Counted from the first letter of the stretch, positions 25,340 through 33,445 are shown. The stretch is DNA of 54,098 nt from Pseudomonadota bacterium (GCA_021827205.1 JAKAWV010000021.1:1-54098), one strand, 5' to 3'. The notes: generated by a model from the letters alone, not told the origin. A program made the numbers and translations.

Positions 25340-25765
25340 GTGCAACTCGATCCACTTGCCCGGGGCGCGCTGATGTGGGAGCGACGCAGCGATGCACTGG
25401 CCCCGCGGCGCGTGTTCCTGCGCCGCGTCGGTCGCAATCTGCTGGCCGTCGCGCTGGTGGTGGCCGTCTCCTTGAGCATCGGCATGCTCGGTTATCACCA
25501 CTACGCGCACCTGGGCTGGGCCGACGCCTACGTCAACGCCGCCATGATCCTGTCCGGCATGGGTCCATTGGCTACGCCCGAGACGCTGGGCGCCAAGCTG
25601 TTTGCCGGCACCTATGCGCTGTACTGCGGGCTGCTGGTGGTGTTCCTCGCCGGCGTGCTGCTGGCGCCCTTCGCGCACCGGCTGCTGCATCGCTTTCATC
25701 TGGATCGCGAGCAGCACGCCACGCCGCACGCCGGGGCGACGTCCGCGCCGCGCAAACAGGACTGA
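25340..25765 (+). CDS. Small two-helix membrane protein, unknown
   Basis: 141 aa from a GTG directly after the cnoX stop, or 130 aa from ATG 25373. Two strong hydrophobic helices (NLLAVALVVAVSLSIGMLGY and LYCGLLVVFLAGVLLAPFA) flank a segment YVNAAMILSGMGPLATPE that looks like a re-entrant loop. The helix-loop-helix layout recalls two-helix potassium channels, but the loop lacks a TVGYG-type filter, so I do not assign that function. The N-terminus is basic and the C-terminus polar. Possibly cotranscribed with cnoX. Confidence 0.7.
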   Translation: MQLDPLARGALMWERRSDALAPRRVFLRRVGRNLLAVALVVAVSLSIGMLGYHHYAHLGWADAYVNAAMILSGMGPLATPETLGAKLFAGTYALYCGLLVVFLAGVLLAPFAHRLLHRFHLDREQHATPHAGATSAPRKQD

Positions 25766-25913
25766 AGCGCCGCGCGGACGCCCTCCGACGGCGCCGTCGC
25801 GATCGCGCGGGCTCACGAAATCCATGCGGCGCGTCGTCTATCGCGGACAGGCCGATGCGACGACAATCGCAGCAGCCGCGGCACCCCGTCGCGGACATGG
25901 CGGAGTGACCGGC

Positions 25914-27125
25914 ATGCCCGCCCGGGCGAGATCGCCACGGCATCTCCTTGCGTGCATCGCGCTGCTGCTCGGCGTCGGCTGCGTGCCGGTACCCGCGCAC
26001 GCTCTCGCCGCGGCACCGACGCTGGCGCCCGCTGCCGACGCGGCGGACCCTGCAACCAACAATCCGCGGGCACCGATTCCGCTGACGGCGAGCAGCAAGA
26101 CGCAGCCCTGGCGCGCACGCCTGTTGTGGGCCTTCGACGTGATGGATACCGCCAGCGGCGGCCGCGCGCGCGGCTGGAAAGCGCCGGCGCTGATCGACCT
26201 GCGCCTGACCCGGTACCAGCGCCTGGCGCACGGGCTGGACAGCTACTGGCATGTCGATCTGATCCGCATCTTTGGCAGCAATCCCTCGCGCGATGCCGGC
26301 GATATCCAGGTACTGGACAACCTCGCCGCGCACCATGCCTGGCGCCTGTACCGTGCGTTCTGGCAAGTGGGCGATGCGCGCGAGCATTGGGCGCTGCGGC
26401 TGGGTTGGCAGGGTTACGACGAACTGTTCGGCCTGGTGCCGGATGCTGGCGATCTGCTGAATTCATCATTCGGACAAATGCCCACCAGTTCGCAGGTAGG
26501 CACGCCGATCTATCCGCAGACCGCGCCCGGCGTCAGCGCGCGCTGGCACCCGCATGCGTTCTACGTGATGGCCGGGCTGTGGAGCGGCGTGCCGCGCGAT
26601 CCGGGCATTCCGCAGGGCTTGAATCTGCCGCGTCGCGGCGACGGCGGCTTGCAAGCTTTGGAACTGGGTCTCGATCGACACGGTCGCTACAAGCTGGCGC
26701 TGGGCGCGTGGGCCTTGCATCGCGCCGGTGTCGCGCAACAGGCGCACCGCGGTGTGTATGCACTGGCGGATATCGTCTTGCTCGGCGCCGGCAGCGCGCG
26801 GCACCTCGGTGGCTTCGTGCAGTGGGGCCAGACGCAGCCGTATCAAAGCGCGATCGGTCGTTATGTCGGCGCCGGCTTGCGCCTGGACACGCGCCGCCAC
26901 GGGCGCGTGAGCCTGGGCATGGCGCGCGCCCTGCTCAGCCCCAGCTTTCGCCTGCAACACCCGGGCAGCGCGCGCGCCGAAACCGCGTACGAGCTGACCT
27001 GGCGCAAGCGCATCGACGCCCAGCTCGCGCTGCAACCGGATGTGCAATACATCGTGCATCCCGCGCTGGCGCCGCGCGCCGGGCACGCGCTGGAGATCGG
27101 CTTGCGCGTGGATGGCAGTTTTTGA
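25914..27125 (+). CDS. OprB-family porin
   Basis: A 403-aa outer-membrane protein with a signal peptide ending in VPAHA. The body has alternating strands with family-like segments: LIDLRLTRYQRLAHGLDSYWH, DELFGLVPDAGDLLNSSFGQ, and near the C-terminus AYELTWRKRIDAQLALQPDVQ followed by YIVHPA, which is the OprB signature. OprB porins pass sugars in Pseudomonas. The start at 25914 has GGAG 8 bases upstream. A carbohydrate role is inferred from family only; no sugar genes adjoin except the distant SemiSWEET. Confidence 0.85.
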   Translation: MPARARSPRHLLACIALLLGVGCVPVPAHALAAAPTLAPAADAADPATNNPRAPIPLTASSKTQPWRARLLWAFDVMDTASGGRARGWKAPALIDLRLTRYQRLAHGLDSYWHVDLIRIFGSNPSRDAGDIQVLDNLAAHHAWRLYRAFWQVGDAREHWALRLGWQGYDELFGLVPDAGDLLNSSFGQMPTSSQVGTPIYPQTAPGVSARWHPHAFYVMAGLWSGVPRDPGIPQGLNLPRRGDGGLQALELGLDRHGRYKLALGAWALHRAGVAQQAHRGVYALADIVLLGAGSARHLGGFVQWGQTQPYQSAIGRYVGAGLRLDTRRHGRVSLGMARALLSPSFRLQHPGSARAETAYELTWRKRIDAQLALQPDVQYIVHPALAPRAGHALEIGLRVDGSF

Positions 27126-27228
27126 TCGCGCAGGGTGCCAGTCGCACGGAACCGGGAGTGGCGAGTCAGACCTCAGCCGTGACGCCGCGCTTGCCGCTAT
27201 GCTCGCGGCTTTTATGCGGAAGCCGTTG

Positions 27229-27918
27229 ATGAAGCGCCTGCGCGCCCTGCTGCCCCTGTTGCTGCTGATCGCGACCGGCGCCGTGCTGTTTTTCTCGGGC
27301 GCGCTGCGGCATTTCGATCCGCGCCATCTCGCCGCCGAGCACGCGCAGTTGCACCATCTGGCCGCGGCGTCGCCATGGCTGGCGCGCATGAGCTACCTCG
27401 GCATCATGGTGCTGGCGGTGGCCAGCGGCGTGCCCGGGCTGGTGCTGATCGCCATCGCCGGCGGGCTGATTTTCGGCATGCTCGAGGGCACGGTGCTGTC
27501 CACGCTGGGCCTGGTGCTGGGTTCACTGCTGCTGTTTCTGGCCGCGCGCTACGCGCTGGGCGCGGGCGATCGGCCCGCGCCGCGGCTGGCCGAGAAAATT
27601 CGCGCGGGGTTTCTGCACCATCCCGCCAGCTACACGCTGTTTCTGCGTCTGGTGCCGGTGTTTCCGTTTGGCGGCGTGACCCTGGGGTTGGCCTGGCTGC
27701 GCTGCCCGTTGTGGCTGTTCATGGCCGCCACCGCCGCCGGCGGTCTGGTGATGGAAGCCTTCGAGAGCGCGGTAGGCGCGGGCCTGAGCGAGGCCATCGC
27801 GCGCGGCGAACCGATCGGCGTGCACATGATGCTGGAGCCGCACGTGCTGCTGCCGCTGAGCGCGCTGGCGGTGCTGGCGCTGGCGCCGGTGCTGCTGGGT
27901 CAACGCAAGAAGCGCTGA
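27229..27918 (+). CDS. VTT/DedA-superfamily membrane protein (TVP38/TMEM64 type)
   Basis: A 229-aa membrane protein (ATG 27214 would add five residues). After an N-terminal helix come LGIMVLAVASGVPGLVLIAI, a glycine-rich GGLIFGMLEGTVLSTLGL, GSLLLFLAARYALG and the conserved FLRLVPVFPFGGVTLGLAWL. These are the hallmarks of the SNARE-associated/VTT domain family, whose members include lipid scramblases and undecaprenyl-phosphate flippases in bacteria. The particular substrate cannot be read. It follows the porin by about 100 bases and stops just before the convergent alkyltransferase-like gene. Confidence 0.8.
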   Translation: MKRLRALLPLLLLIATGAVLFFSGALRHFDPRHLAAEHAQLHHLAAASPWLARMSYLGIMVLAVASGVPGLVLIAIAGGLIFGMLEGTVLSTLGLVLGSLLLFLAARYALGAGDRPAPRLAEKIRAGFLHHPASYTLFLRLVPVFPFGGVTLGLAWLRCPLWLFMAATAAGGLVMEAFESAVGAGLSEAIARGEPIGVHMMLEPHVLLPLSALAVLALAPVLLGQRKKR

Positions 27919-27924
27919 GGCGGC

Positions 27925-28272
27925 TCAGCCGCGCCAGAGCAGCGCGTCCAGATCGCCGCCATCGACGAAATACTCGCGCGCCACGCGACCCTTGCGCACC
28001 GGCACACCCTCGGCGGCCAGGCGCCGCGTCTGCTCGCGCGCCAGCGTCGTGCCCGGCGGTGCTGCCAGACGGCCATCGCTGTGCAGCACGCGATGCCAGG
28101 GCAAGGCGGGGGTGTCGCCCTCGCGCAGCACGCGCCCGACCATGCGCGCGCGCCCACGCAAGCCGGCGCGCGCCGCGATCGCGCCATAGCTGCTGACATG
28201 CCCGGCCGGCACGGCGCGGATCGCGGCACGGATGGCCGCGCGTGCGGCCGGCGATCCGGATTCAGCGCTCAT
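27925..28272 (-). CDS. Alkyltransferase-like (ATL) DNA repair protein
   Basis: A 115-aa protein with the DNA-binding domain of O6-methylguanine methyltransferases (VPAGHVSSYGAIAARAG, ARMVGRVLREG). The active-site segment reads PWHRV with Trp59 in place of the reactive cysteine of PCHRV. This substitution defines ATL proteins, which bind O6-alkylguanine without repairing it and flag it for nucleotide excision repair. The start lies inside a 21-base inverted repeat shared with the divergent gene. Family assignment is firm because the motif is intact apart from Cys. Confidence 0.9.
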   Translation of the reverse strand: MSAESGSPAARAAIRAAIRAVPAGHVSSYGAIAARAGLRGRARMVGRVLREGDTPALPWHRVLHSDGRLAAPPGTTLAREQTRRLAAEGVPVRKGRVAREYFVDGGDLDALLWRG

Positions 28273-28290
28273 GGTAATCACGCTACCATG
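28270..28290. promoter_or_regulatory. Inverted repeat between divergent atl and unknown gene
   Basis: CATGGTA (28270-28276) and TACCATG (28284-28290) are perfect arms around 7 bases. The left arm contains the ATG of the ATL gene. TACCAT at 28284-28289 fits a plus-strand -10 box, and TGGTAGCGT on the minus strand fits an extended -10 whose transcript would start at the ATL ATG. Could be an operator or simply overlapping promoters. Confidence 0.4.
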
Positions 28291-28317
28291 CCGATATCGT
28301 TCAAACGGATACCGGCC

Positions 28318-28722
28318 ATGCTGAACTTCGAGTCCGTCCGCTCGCACATCGGCGGCCACTACACGCTGCGCACCAATGACCCGTACCTGATCAGTTTCGA
28401 CCTGGACCTGCGCCGCGCGCGTCATCAAGGCATCTATCTGGTCGAACTGGAGGGCGAGAACGGGCGCAAGTACCTGCGCGTTTCCACCCCGGTCGGTCCG
28501 GTGGTGGGCATGGATGCCGAGCGCTGCCTGCGTTTCAACTGGGAGCAGCGCGCCGGCTTTCTGGCGATCAGCGATCTGGAAGGCTCGCCCTACCTGCACC
28601 TGTGCGAAAACCGGCCCTATGACATTCTCTCGCTGGAAGAGCTCGAACGCCTGATCCGCGAGCTGGGCGTGCTCGGCGATCAGCTCGAACAGGCGCTGAG
28701 CGTGGAAGGCGACGCCTACTGA
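28318..28722 (+). CDS. Conserved small protein of unknown function
   Basis: 134 aa from ATG 28318; ATG 28288 would add ten residues (MPISFKRIPA) but lies in the promoter-like repeat. No signal peptide or membrane helix, acidic, with alternating strand-like segments (YLISFDLDLRR, GIYLVELEGENGRKYLRVSTP, LHLCENRPYDIL) and a helical C-terminus (LEELERLIRELGVLGDQLEQAL). This looks like a soluble alpha/beta protein, loosely reminiscent of YbjN or secretion-chaperone folds, but I cannot assign it. Coding quality is convincing: the frame is closed to frame noise, and the gene sits alone between repeats. Confidence 0.7.
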   Translation: MLNFESVRSHIGGHYTLRTNDPYLISFDLDLRRARHQGIYLVELEGENGRKYLRVSTPVGPVVGMDAERCLRFNWEQRAGFLAISDLEGSPYLHLCENRPYDILSLEELERLIRELGVLGDQLEQALSVEGDAY

Positions 28723-28905
28723 TCGGGCGCGGTGCGCGGTTGGCTGTCGGCCGCGCGTTGTCATCCCGGGCGCGGCGAAGGATCTCACCTTGCGCGATGG
28801 CGTGGTGGTTTGTGCATGCGTGAACGACTGTTCTCGCATTTTCCACGCGAGTTTCCCTTGTTCCTCGAGGCTGCCGCCGCGTGGAACAAGGCAATCTTGC
28901 CATCT

Positions 28906-29097
28906 GATTCGCGCTGAAGTTCAGCTGGTTTTTCCTTCTCCCGACGGGAGAAGGTGGCGCGAAGCGACGGATGAGGGTGCGGGACGGAGCATGGCGTTGC
29001 TGAATTCATGGTGACGATATGTCCTGCGCCGAACCCTCACCCCCAACCCCTCTCCCGGCGGGAGAGGGGCTTTTGCAGCTGAACTTCGACGCGAATC
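28906..29097. repeat. BIME-like inverted pair of palindromic repeats
   Basis: The outer arms 28906-28927 and 29076-29097 are complementary at 20 of 22 bases. Inside are two palindromes in opposite orientation: CCTTCTCCC-GAC-GGGAGAAGG (28934-28954) and CCCCTCTCCC-GGC-GGGAGAGGGG (29047-29069, followed by CTTTTG). The flanks GATGAGGGTGCGGGACGG and CCGAACCCTCACCCCCAACC are related too. This matches the layout of REP/BIME-type elements. Confidence 0.85.
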
Positions 29098-29334
29098 TAG
29101 GTCTTGCCAAACCCAGTGCAAGAGCGGTCATGCACGTACAACACATGCCAAGCAAGTGCGAACCCTTACCCGGCGCTGCGCGCCACCCACTCCGGCCCTC
29201 ACGCACAGCGCTCGGGCGTTCGGCAGCCCATGATCTGCCCGCGGCAGACCGGCAACGCGCCGAAAAGCGCGCGATCGTTCATACGTGGAGATGTACGTCA
29301 GTGCCCAGACCCGATCCGTGCGGTCATGGCCGCT

Positions 29335-29343
29335 TGCTACACT
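29335..29343 (+). promoter_or_regulatory. Extended -10 promoter before the CNNM/CorC gene
   Basis: TGCTACACT fits TGnTAnnnT. The predicted transcript would begin about 24 bases before the ATG at 29374. No -35 box is obvious. Confidence 0.4.
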
Positions 29344-29373
29344 CGATAGCATGTGCGCCATCGCTCTCCCGCC

Positions 29374-30693
29374 ATGCTGAGTGAACTGGGGCTGGTTCTG
29401 CTGTTGGCGCTGGCCAACGGCTTTTTCGCGCTATCGGAAATGGCCATCGTCACCGCGCGCCGTTCGCGCCTGAAGCAGATGGCGCGCAGCAGCAAGCGCG
29501 CGGCGCTGGCGCTGCGCCTGGCGGAGTCGCCGGAACGTTTTCTGTCCACCGTGCAGGTGGGCATCACCCTGATCGCGATCCTCACCGGTGTGGTCACCGG
29601 CGCCAACATCGGCGACCGCCTGGCGCTATGGCTGCGGGGACTGGGCTGGGTCGTGCTGCTGCCGTACGTGCGACCGCTGGGTTATGCGCTGGGCATCGCG
29701 TTGATCACCTACCTCAACATCGTCATCGGCGAGCTGGTGCCCAAGCGTCTGGCGCTGGTGGCGCCGGAGAAGCTCGCCATGATCGTGGGTGCGCCGATGC
29801 TGGCGCTGGCGCGCCTGGCCGCACCGTTCGTGCTGGTGCTGAACGCGTCCAGCAACGGCCTGCTGCGCCTGCTGCGCATGGGCCGCAGCAGCGCGCCCGA
29901 GCGCATCAACGAGGAGGAAATCCGCCTGCTGGTGGCCGAGAGCGCCGAGCAGGGCGTGCTCGACGAGGACGAGCGCGCCATGGTCAGCCGCGTGCTGCGT
30001 CTGGGCGATCGCACCGTCGGCAGCGTGATGACACCGCGCCCGCGCGTCGCCTGGCTGGATGCCGCCGCCAGTCTCGATGAAAACCTCGCAGTGCTGCGCG
30101 AGACGCCGTACTCGCGCTATCCGGTGTATCGCGGCAGCGAAAGCGACATCCTCGGCGTGCTGGAAGTGAAAAGCCTGCTCGAACCGCTGACCCGTGGCGA
30201 CATGCGCCTGGATCTGTTCCGCACCCTGGCCAAGCCGTTGTACGTGCCGGGCAGCGCGCGCGCGCTGGATCTGCTGGAGGAATTCCGCGACGCCGAGACG
30301 CCACTGGCGCTGGTGGTGGATGAATATGGCGACATCGAGGGTCTGGTGACCTTCAACAACCTGCTCGAAGCCGTGGTCGGCCGCCCCGCGCCGGCCGCCG
30401 ATGCGACCGCTGTCGATGCGCCCATCGTGCGCCGCGCCGATGGCAGTTTTCTGGTCGACGGCGCGCTGTCGATCGAGGATTTGCGCGAGCTGCTGGGCAA
30501 CGTGCAGTTGCCCGAGGAACCGGATCTGGATTACCACACCGTGGCCGGCTTGCTGATGGCGCGCGCCGGGCGCATCCCCGGCGTCGGCGAGGTCATCGAG
30601 TGGCAGGGCGTGCGCTTCGAGATTCTCGATCTGGATGGCACGCGCATCGACCGCGTGCTGCTCAGCCTGAGCGCGCCGGAACAGCGCGCATGA
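29374..30693 (+). CDS. CNNM/CorC-type membrane protein (DUF21-CBS-CorC_HlyC)
   Basis: A 439-aa protein with the full UPF0053 layout: DUF21 membrane domain with about four helices (LVLLLALANGFFALSEMAIV, QVGITLIAILTGVVTGANIG, IALITYLNIVIGELVPKRLAL), two CBS domains (MTPRPRVAWLDAAASLDENL; LALVVDEYGDIEGLVTFNNL) and a C-terminal CorC_HlyC domain (DGSFLVDGALSIEDLRELLG). Relatives take part in Mg2+/Co2+ efflux or resistance; the old name hemolysin is misleading. The start was chosen at the DUF21 N-terminus; a GTG at 29353 is less likely. Its stop overlaps the next gene by ATGA. Confidence 0.92.
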   Translation: MLSELGLVLLLALANGFFALSEMAIVTARRSRLKQMARSSKRAALALRLAESPERFLSTVQVGITLIAILTGVVTGANIGDRLALWLRGLGWVVLLPYVRPLGYALGIALITYLNIVIGELVPKRLALVAPEKLAMIVGAPMLALARLAAPFVLVLNASSNGLLRLLRMGRSSAPERINEEEIRLLVAESAEQGVLDEDERAMVSRVLRLGDRTVGSVMTPRPRVAWLDAAASLDENLAVLRETPYSRYPVYRGSESDILGVLEVKSLLEPLTRGDMRLDLFRTLAKPLYVPGSARALDLLEEFRDAETPLALVVDEYGDIEGLVTFNNLLEAVVGRPAPAADATAVDAPIVRRADGSFLVDGALSIEDLRELLGNVQLPEEPDLDYHTVAGLLMARAGRIPGVGEVIEWQGVRFEILDLDGTRIDRVLLSLSAPEQRA

Positions 30694-31295
30694 GCCCGCG
30701 CGCGCATGCGCCGCGCACCAGCGCGGTGCTGCAAGCGGCACTGGACGCGCAGCCCGGCGAGCAGATTCGCCTGGGCGATCTGGTCGAGCCACTGCACGAA
30801 CGCGCGTTCGGATTCCTGGTGCTGGTGCTGGCGTTGCCCAACTTCGTGCCGGTGCCGATCGGCATCGGCGGGCCGATGGGCGTGTTGATCGCGCTGGTCG
30901 GCCTGCAAATGCTGCTCGGACTTTCGCGCCCGTGGCTGCCGCGCGTGGTGGCCAATTTCCGCATCGCGCGCGGCAGCGCCGGCAAGGTGCTCAACCTCAG
31001 CCTGCCGTTGCTGACGCGCCTGGAAAAACTCGCGCGCCCGCGGCTGGAGACACTCACGCATCGCCCCGCCAGCCTGTTCAGCGGACTGCTGGTGGTGGCC
31101 ATCGGCGCGCTGCTGGCGCTACCGATTCCGTTCACCAACTGGCCGATCGGCGTGCTGCTGCTGCTCTACGGCATCGCGCTGATGGAGCGCGACGGCGCGC
31201 TGTTGCTGGCGAGCTGGCTGCTGTCGCTGCTGACGATTGGCGTGTTCGCCAGTGCCAGCGGCGTGATCGTGCATTACCTGCGCATGCTGTTTTGA
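30690..31295 (+). CDS. ExoD-family membrane protein
   Basis: A 201-aa protein that fits the ExoD family (exopolysaccharide synthesis protein D). After a soluble start (QIRLGDLVEPLHERAFGFL) it has LVLALPNFVPVPIGIGGPMG and ALLALPIPFTNWPIGVLLL, two similar hairpins that are the family's mark, and a final helix pair. ExoD is named for an alkaline-sensitive exopolysaccharide mutant of Sinorhizobium, but its biochemical role is unknown. It overlaps the preceding gene (ATGA) and is convergent with the next. Confidence 0.88.
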   Translation: MSPRAHAPRTSAVLQAALDAQPGEQIRLGDLVEPLHERAFGFLVLVLALPNFVPVPIGIGGPMGVLIALVGLQMLLGLSRPWLPRVVANFRIARGSAGKVLNLSLPLLTRLEKLARPRLETLTHRPASLFSGLLVVAIGALLALPIPFTNWPIGVLLLLYGIALMERDGALLLASWLLSLLTIGVFASASGVIVHYLRMLF

Positions 31296-31319
31296 GCGCT
31301 GTGGCATGGCTTGCGGTGC

Positions 31320-31631
31320 TCAACGGAACAACTGCAGCAGCGCCCACGCCATACCCAGCGTGAGATAGCCGAGCAGCAGCCAGAAGCTGCGGTCCAGATA
31401 CGCCTCGCCGGTGGTTTGCGAACGCGGGCTGCAGCGCTCGGCGAACCAGTCCGGCGCGATCAGCATGGCCGCGCCGGCCAGCGGCATCAGCAGCACCAGA
31501 CCAGCGCCGCGCGCGGCGCCGAGAATATCGCCGCCACGCGCCTCGAACAGGCCGGGAAACCACGCGCGCAGGTGCAGCAGCATCCACAGCCAGAACAACA
31601 GCGCGGCGATACCGAGAATGCGATGCGCCAT
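31320..31631 (-). CDS. Small membrane protein, unknown
   Basis: 103 aa with three likely helices: MAHRILGIAALLFWLWMLLH, GAGLVLLMPLAGAAMLIAPDW and SFWLLLGYLTLGMAWALLQL. It starts 7 bases after trmJ with GAGG about 6-7 bases before the ATG, so it is probably the second gene of a trmJ operon. I recognise no family. Confidence 0.7.
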   Translation of the reverse strand: MAHRILGIAALLFWLWMLLHLRAWFPGLFEARGGDILGAARGAGLVLLMPLAGAAMLIAPDWFAERCSPRSQTTGEAYLDRSFWLLLGYLTLGMAWALLQLFR

Positions 31632-31638
31632 GCGTGCC

Positions 31639-32400
31639 TCACTCGCGCATTGTTGCGTCGGGCCGCGCCAGTTGCGCCATGCGCTCGGCGTCGGCCAGCA
31701 TGCCGTGCAGGATGCGCAGCTCGCGCAGGCTGGGCTGCGCGCGCAGGAACAGGCGCCGCAGGCGGCGCTCGACCGTGTACGGCGCGCGGCCCTTGTGAAA
31801 ATCGATGGCGTCCAGCGTCTGCCACAGGTGCGCGAAGAATGTCTCGACCTCGCGCAGCCCGGCCGGCGGATCGGCGGCATCCATGGGCGCGACCGGGGCC
31901 GCGGCCAGCGCGCACAGGCGCAGCTCGTAAGCCATCAATTGCACCGCCTGCGCCAGATTCAGCGAGCTGAAATCGTCCACGCTGGGGATGCGCACCATGG
32001 CGTGACAACGCGCCAGTTCGTCGTTCTCCAGCCCGGTGCGCTCGTTGCCGAACAGCAGCGCCACGCGCCCGCCGGCGGCGGCGTGCGCGAAGGCGCGCGC
32101 CGCGCCGGCACGCGGATCGAGTTCGTCCAGGCGCACGCCGCGGCGACGCGCGCTCAGGCCCAGCGCCAGCGTGCAGCCGGCCAGCGTGGTGTCCAGCGTG
32201 GCGTGCACCGGCGCGGCATCGAGCAGCGCATCGGCACCCGCGGCCAGCGCATTCGCCTCGGCATCGGGAAAGCACCGCGGTGCCACCAGCAGCAGGCGCG
32301 ACAAGCCCATGGTGCGCAGCGCGCGTGCCGCCGCGCCGATGTTGCCGGGGTGCTGCGGGCGCACCAGCACGCAATCGATGTTGCTCAAAGCCGTGCCCAT
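31639..32400 (-). CDS. trmJ: TrmJ, tRNA 2'-O-methyltransferase (position 32)
   Basis: A SPOUT-class methyltransferase of about 253 aa. The N-terminal strand CVLVRPQHPGNIGAAARALRTMG and the knot motifs LLFGNERTGLEN and IPSVDDFSSLNLAQAVQLMAYEL are those of TrmJ, which methylates the 2'-OH of nucleotide 32 in certain tRNAs. The C-terminal helical extension is also present. The start is ambiguous: four in-frame ATGs at 32400, 32406, 32412 and 32418 arise from a (ATGGGC)4 repeat. It is divergent from suhB. Confidence 0.93.
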   Translation of the reverse strand: MGTALSNIDCVLVRPQHPGNIGAAARALRTMGLSRLLLVAPRCFPDAEANALAAGADALLDAAPVHATLDTTLAGCTLALGLSARRRGVRLDELDPRAGAARAFAHAAAGGRVALLFGNERTGLENDELARCHAMVRIPSVDDFSSLNLAQAVQLMAYELRLCALAAAPVAPMDAADPPAGLREVETFFAHLWQTLDAIDFHKGRAPYTVERRLRRLFLRAQPSLRELRILHGMLADAERMAQLARPDATMRE

Positions 32401-32418
32401 GCCCATGCCCATGCCCAT
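32395..32418 (-). repeat. (ATGGGC)4 repeat at the trmJ start
   Basis: Four perfect tandem copies of the hexamer, read ATG-GGC on the trmJ strand, give four consecutive in-frame start codons. Copy-number change would keep the frame but add or remove Met-Gly pairs and alter distance to upstream signals. Confidence 0.9.
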
Positions 32419-32463
32419 GACCAGACCCGATTGCAGATCCAACGCTGCGACCCGCGCGGCAAC

Positions 32464-32472
32464 TGGCATAAT
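32464..32472 (+). promoter_or_regulatory. Extended -10 promoter for suhB
   Basis: TGGCATAAT matches TGnTATAAT with one change and lies about 52 bases before the suhB ATG. No -35 match was found at 17 bases. Confidence 0.45.
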
Positions 32473-32523
32473 GCGCGCGCCGCGCCCGGCGCGGCCCCGT
32501 TCTTTTTCCACTGCGATCCGATC

Positions 32524-33327
32524 ATGCCCAGACCCGCCATCACGATCGCGGTACGCGCCGCGCGCGCCGCCGGCAACGTCATCCTGCGCTACCAGAACCG
32601 CGTCGAGGGCTTGGCCGTCGTCGAGAAACAGCGCATGGATTTCGCCAGCGAGGTCGATCGTCTCGCCGAGGCCGAAATCATACGCGAGATCCGCCGCGCC
32701 TATCCCGACCACGGCATCCTCGCCGAGGAATCCGGCGAGGTCGCCAAGGGCCGCCAGACCTGGGTGATCGATCCGCTGGACGGCACCCACAACTACCTGC
32801 GCGGCATTCCGCATTGCTGCGTGTCCATCGCCCTGCTCGAGCGCGGCGAACCGGTGATCGGGGTGATCTTCGATCCGCTGCGCAATGACTTGTTCATCGC
32901 CGGCAAGGGCGATGGCGCGTTCGTCAACGATCGCCGTATCCGCGTCAGCAAACGCGAGGGCCTGCCCGGCGCGATGCTGGCCACGGGTTTTCCGTGGCGC
33001 CAGCGCGCGCACCTCGATGTGCAGTTGAACATGGTGCGCGCCATGCTGACCGAGGCCGAGGATTTGCGCCGCAGCGGCTCGGCGGCGCTGGATCTGGCCT
33101 ACGTCGCCTGCGGGCGCTTCGACGGCTACTTCGAGATCGGACTGAAGCCCTGGGATCTGGCCGCCGGCTGCCTGCTGGTGCGCGAGGCCGGCGGTCGCTA
33201 CAGCGATTTCGCCGGACGCGAGGGTCTGCCAGCCAGCGGCAATGTCGTCGCCGGCAACCTGGCGGTAAGCAAGGCGCTGGTGGACACCATCAAGCCGCTG
33301 GCGCCGCCCGCGCTGCTGCGCGCATAG
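32524..33327 (+). CDS. suhB: SuhB, inositol-1-monophosphatase family
   Basis: A 267-aa phosphatase. Metal ligands are visible in GILAEESGE, in the signature WVIDPLDGTHNY, and in LKPWDLAAGCLLVREAGG. SuhB hydrolyses inositol monophosphate and, in E. coli, also binds RNA polymerase antitermination complexes that make rRNA. The start follows the family and has an extended -10 promoter upstream. It is divergent from trmJ, as in related bacteria. Confidence 0.95.
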   Translation: MPRPAITIAVRAARAAGNVILRYQNRVEGLAVVEKQRMDFASEVDRLAEAEIIREIRRAYPDHGILAEESGEVAKGRQTWVIDPLDGTHNYLRGIPHCCVSIALLERGEPVIGVIFDPLRNDLFIAGKGDGAFVNDRRIRVSKREGLPGAMLATGFPWRQRAHLDVQLNMVRAMLTEAEDLRRSGSAALDLAYVACGRFDGYFEIGLKPWDLAAGCLLVREAGGRYSDFAGREGLPASGNVVAGNLAVSKALVDTIKPLAPPALLRA

Positions 33328-33445
33328 GCCGTGCCGCGGCGGGGGTAGTGCCTGCCTGCGTGTCGGATGCTTGCGCCTGCCGCTTCAACACGACTCATGA
33401 CCAGATAGCCGGTGGCCGGGGATCGTTGCGGCACTTCCCGCTTGA

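Larger units (their letters stand above)
28723..29373. other. Gene-free repeat-rich region
   Basis: 651 bases without a convincing gene. It holds a TCATCCCGGGCGCGGCGA element (28761-28778; 17 of 18 bases match 33446-33463), a long inverted repeat with two palindromic cores (28906-29097), a decayed relative of the same element (about 29157-29200), and an extended -10 promoter before the next gene. Short open frames here only read through the repeats. Confidence 0.7.

Noticed and set aside
28723-29373. Several short open frames in the repeat region
   Set aside because: They merely read through palindromic repeats (peptides such as LPSGEG or PLPAGEG), lack ribosome sites and resemble known false gene calls.
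32431-32472. TTGCAG as -35 box for suhB
   Set aside because: It lies 30 bases from CATAAT, too far for a sigma-70 promoter; the extended -10 alone was kept.
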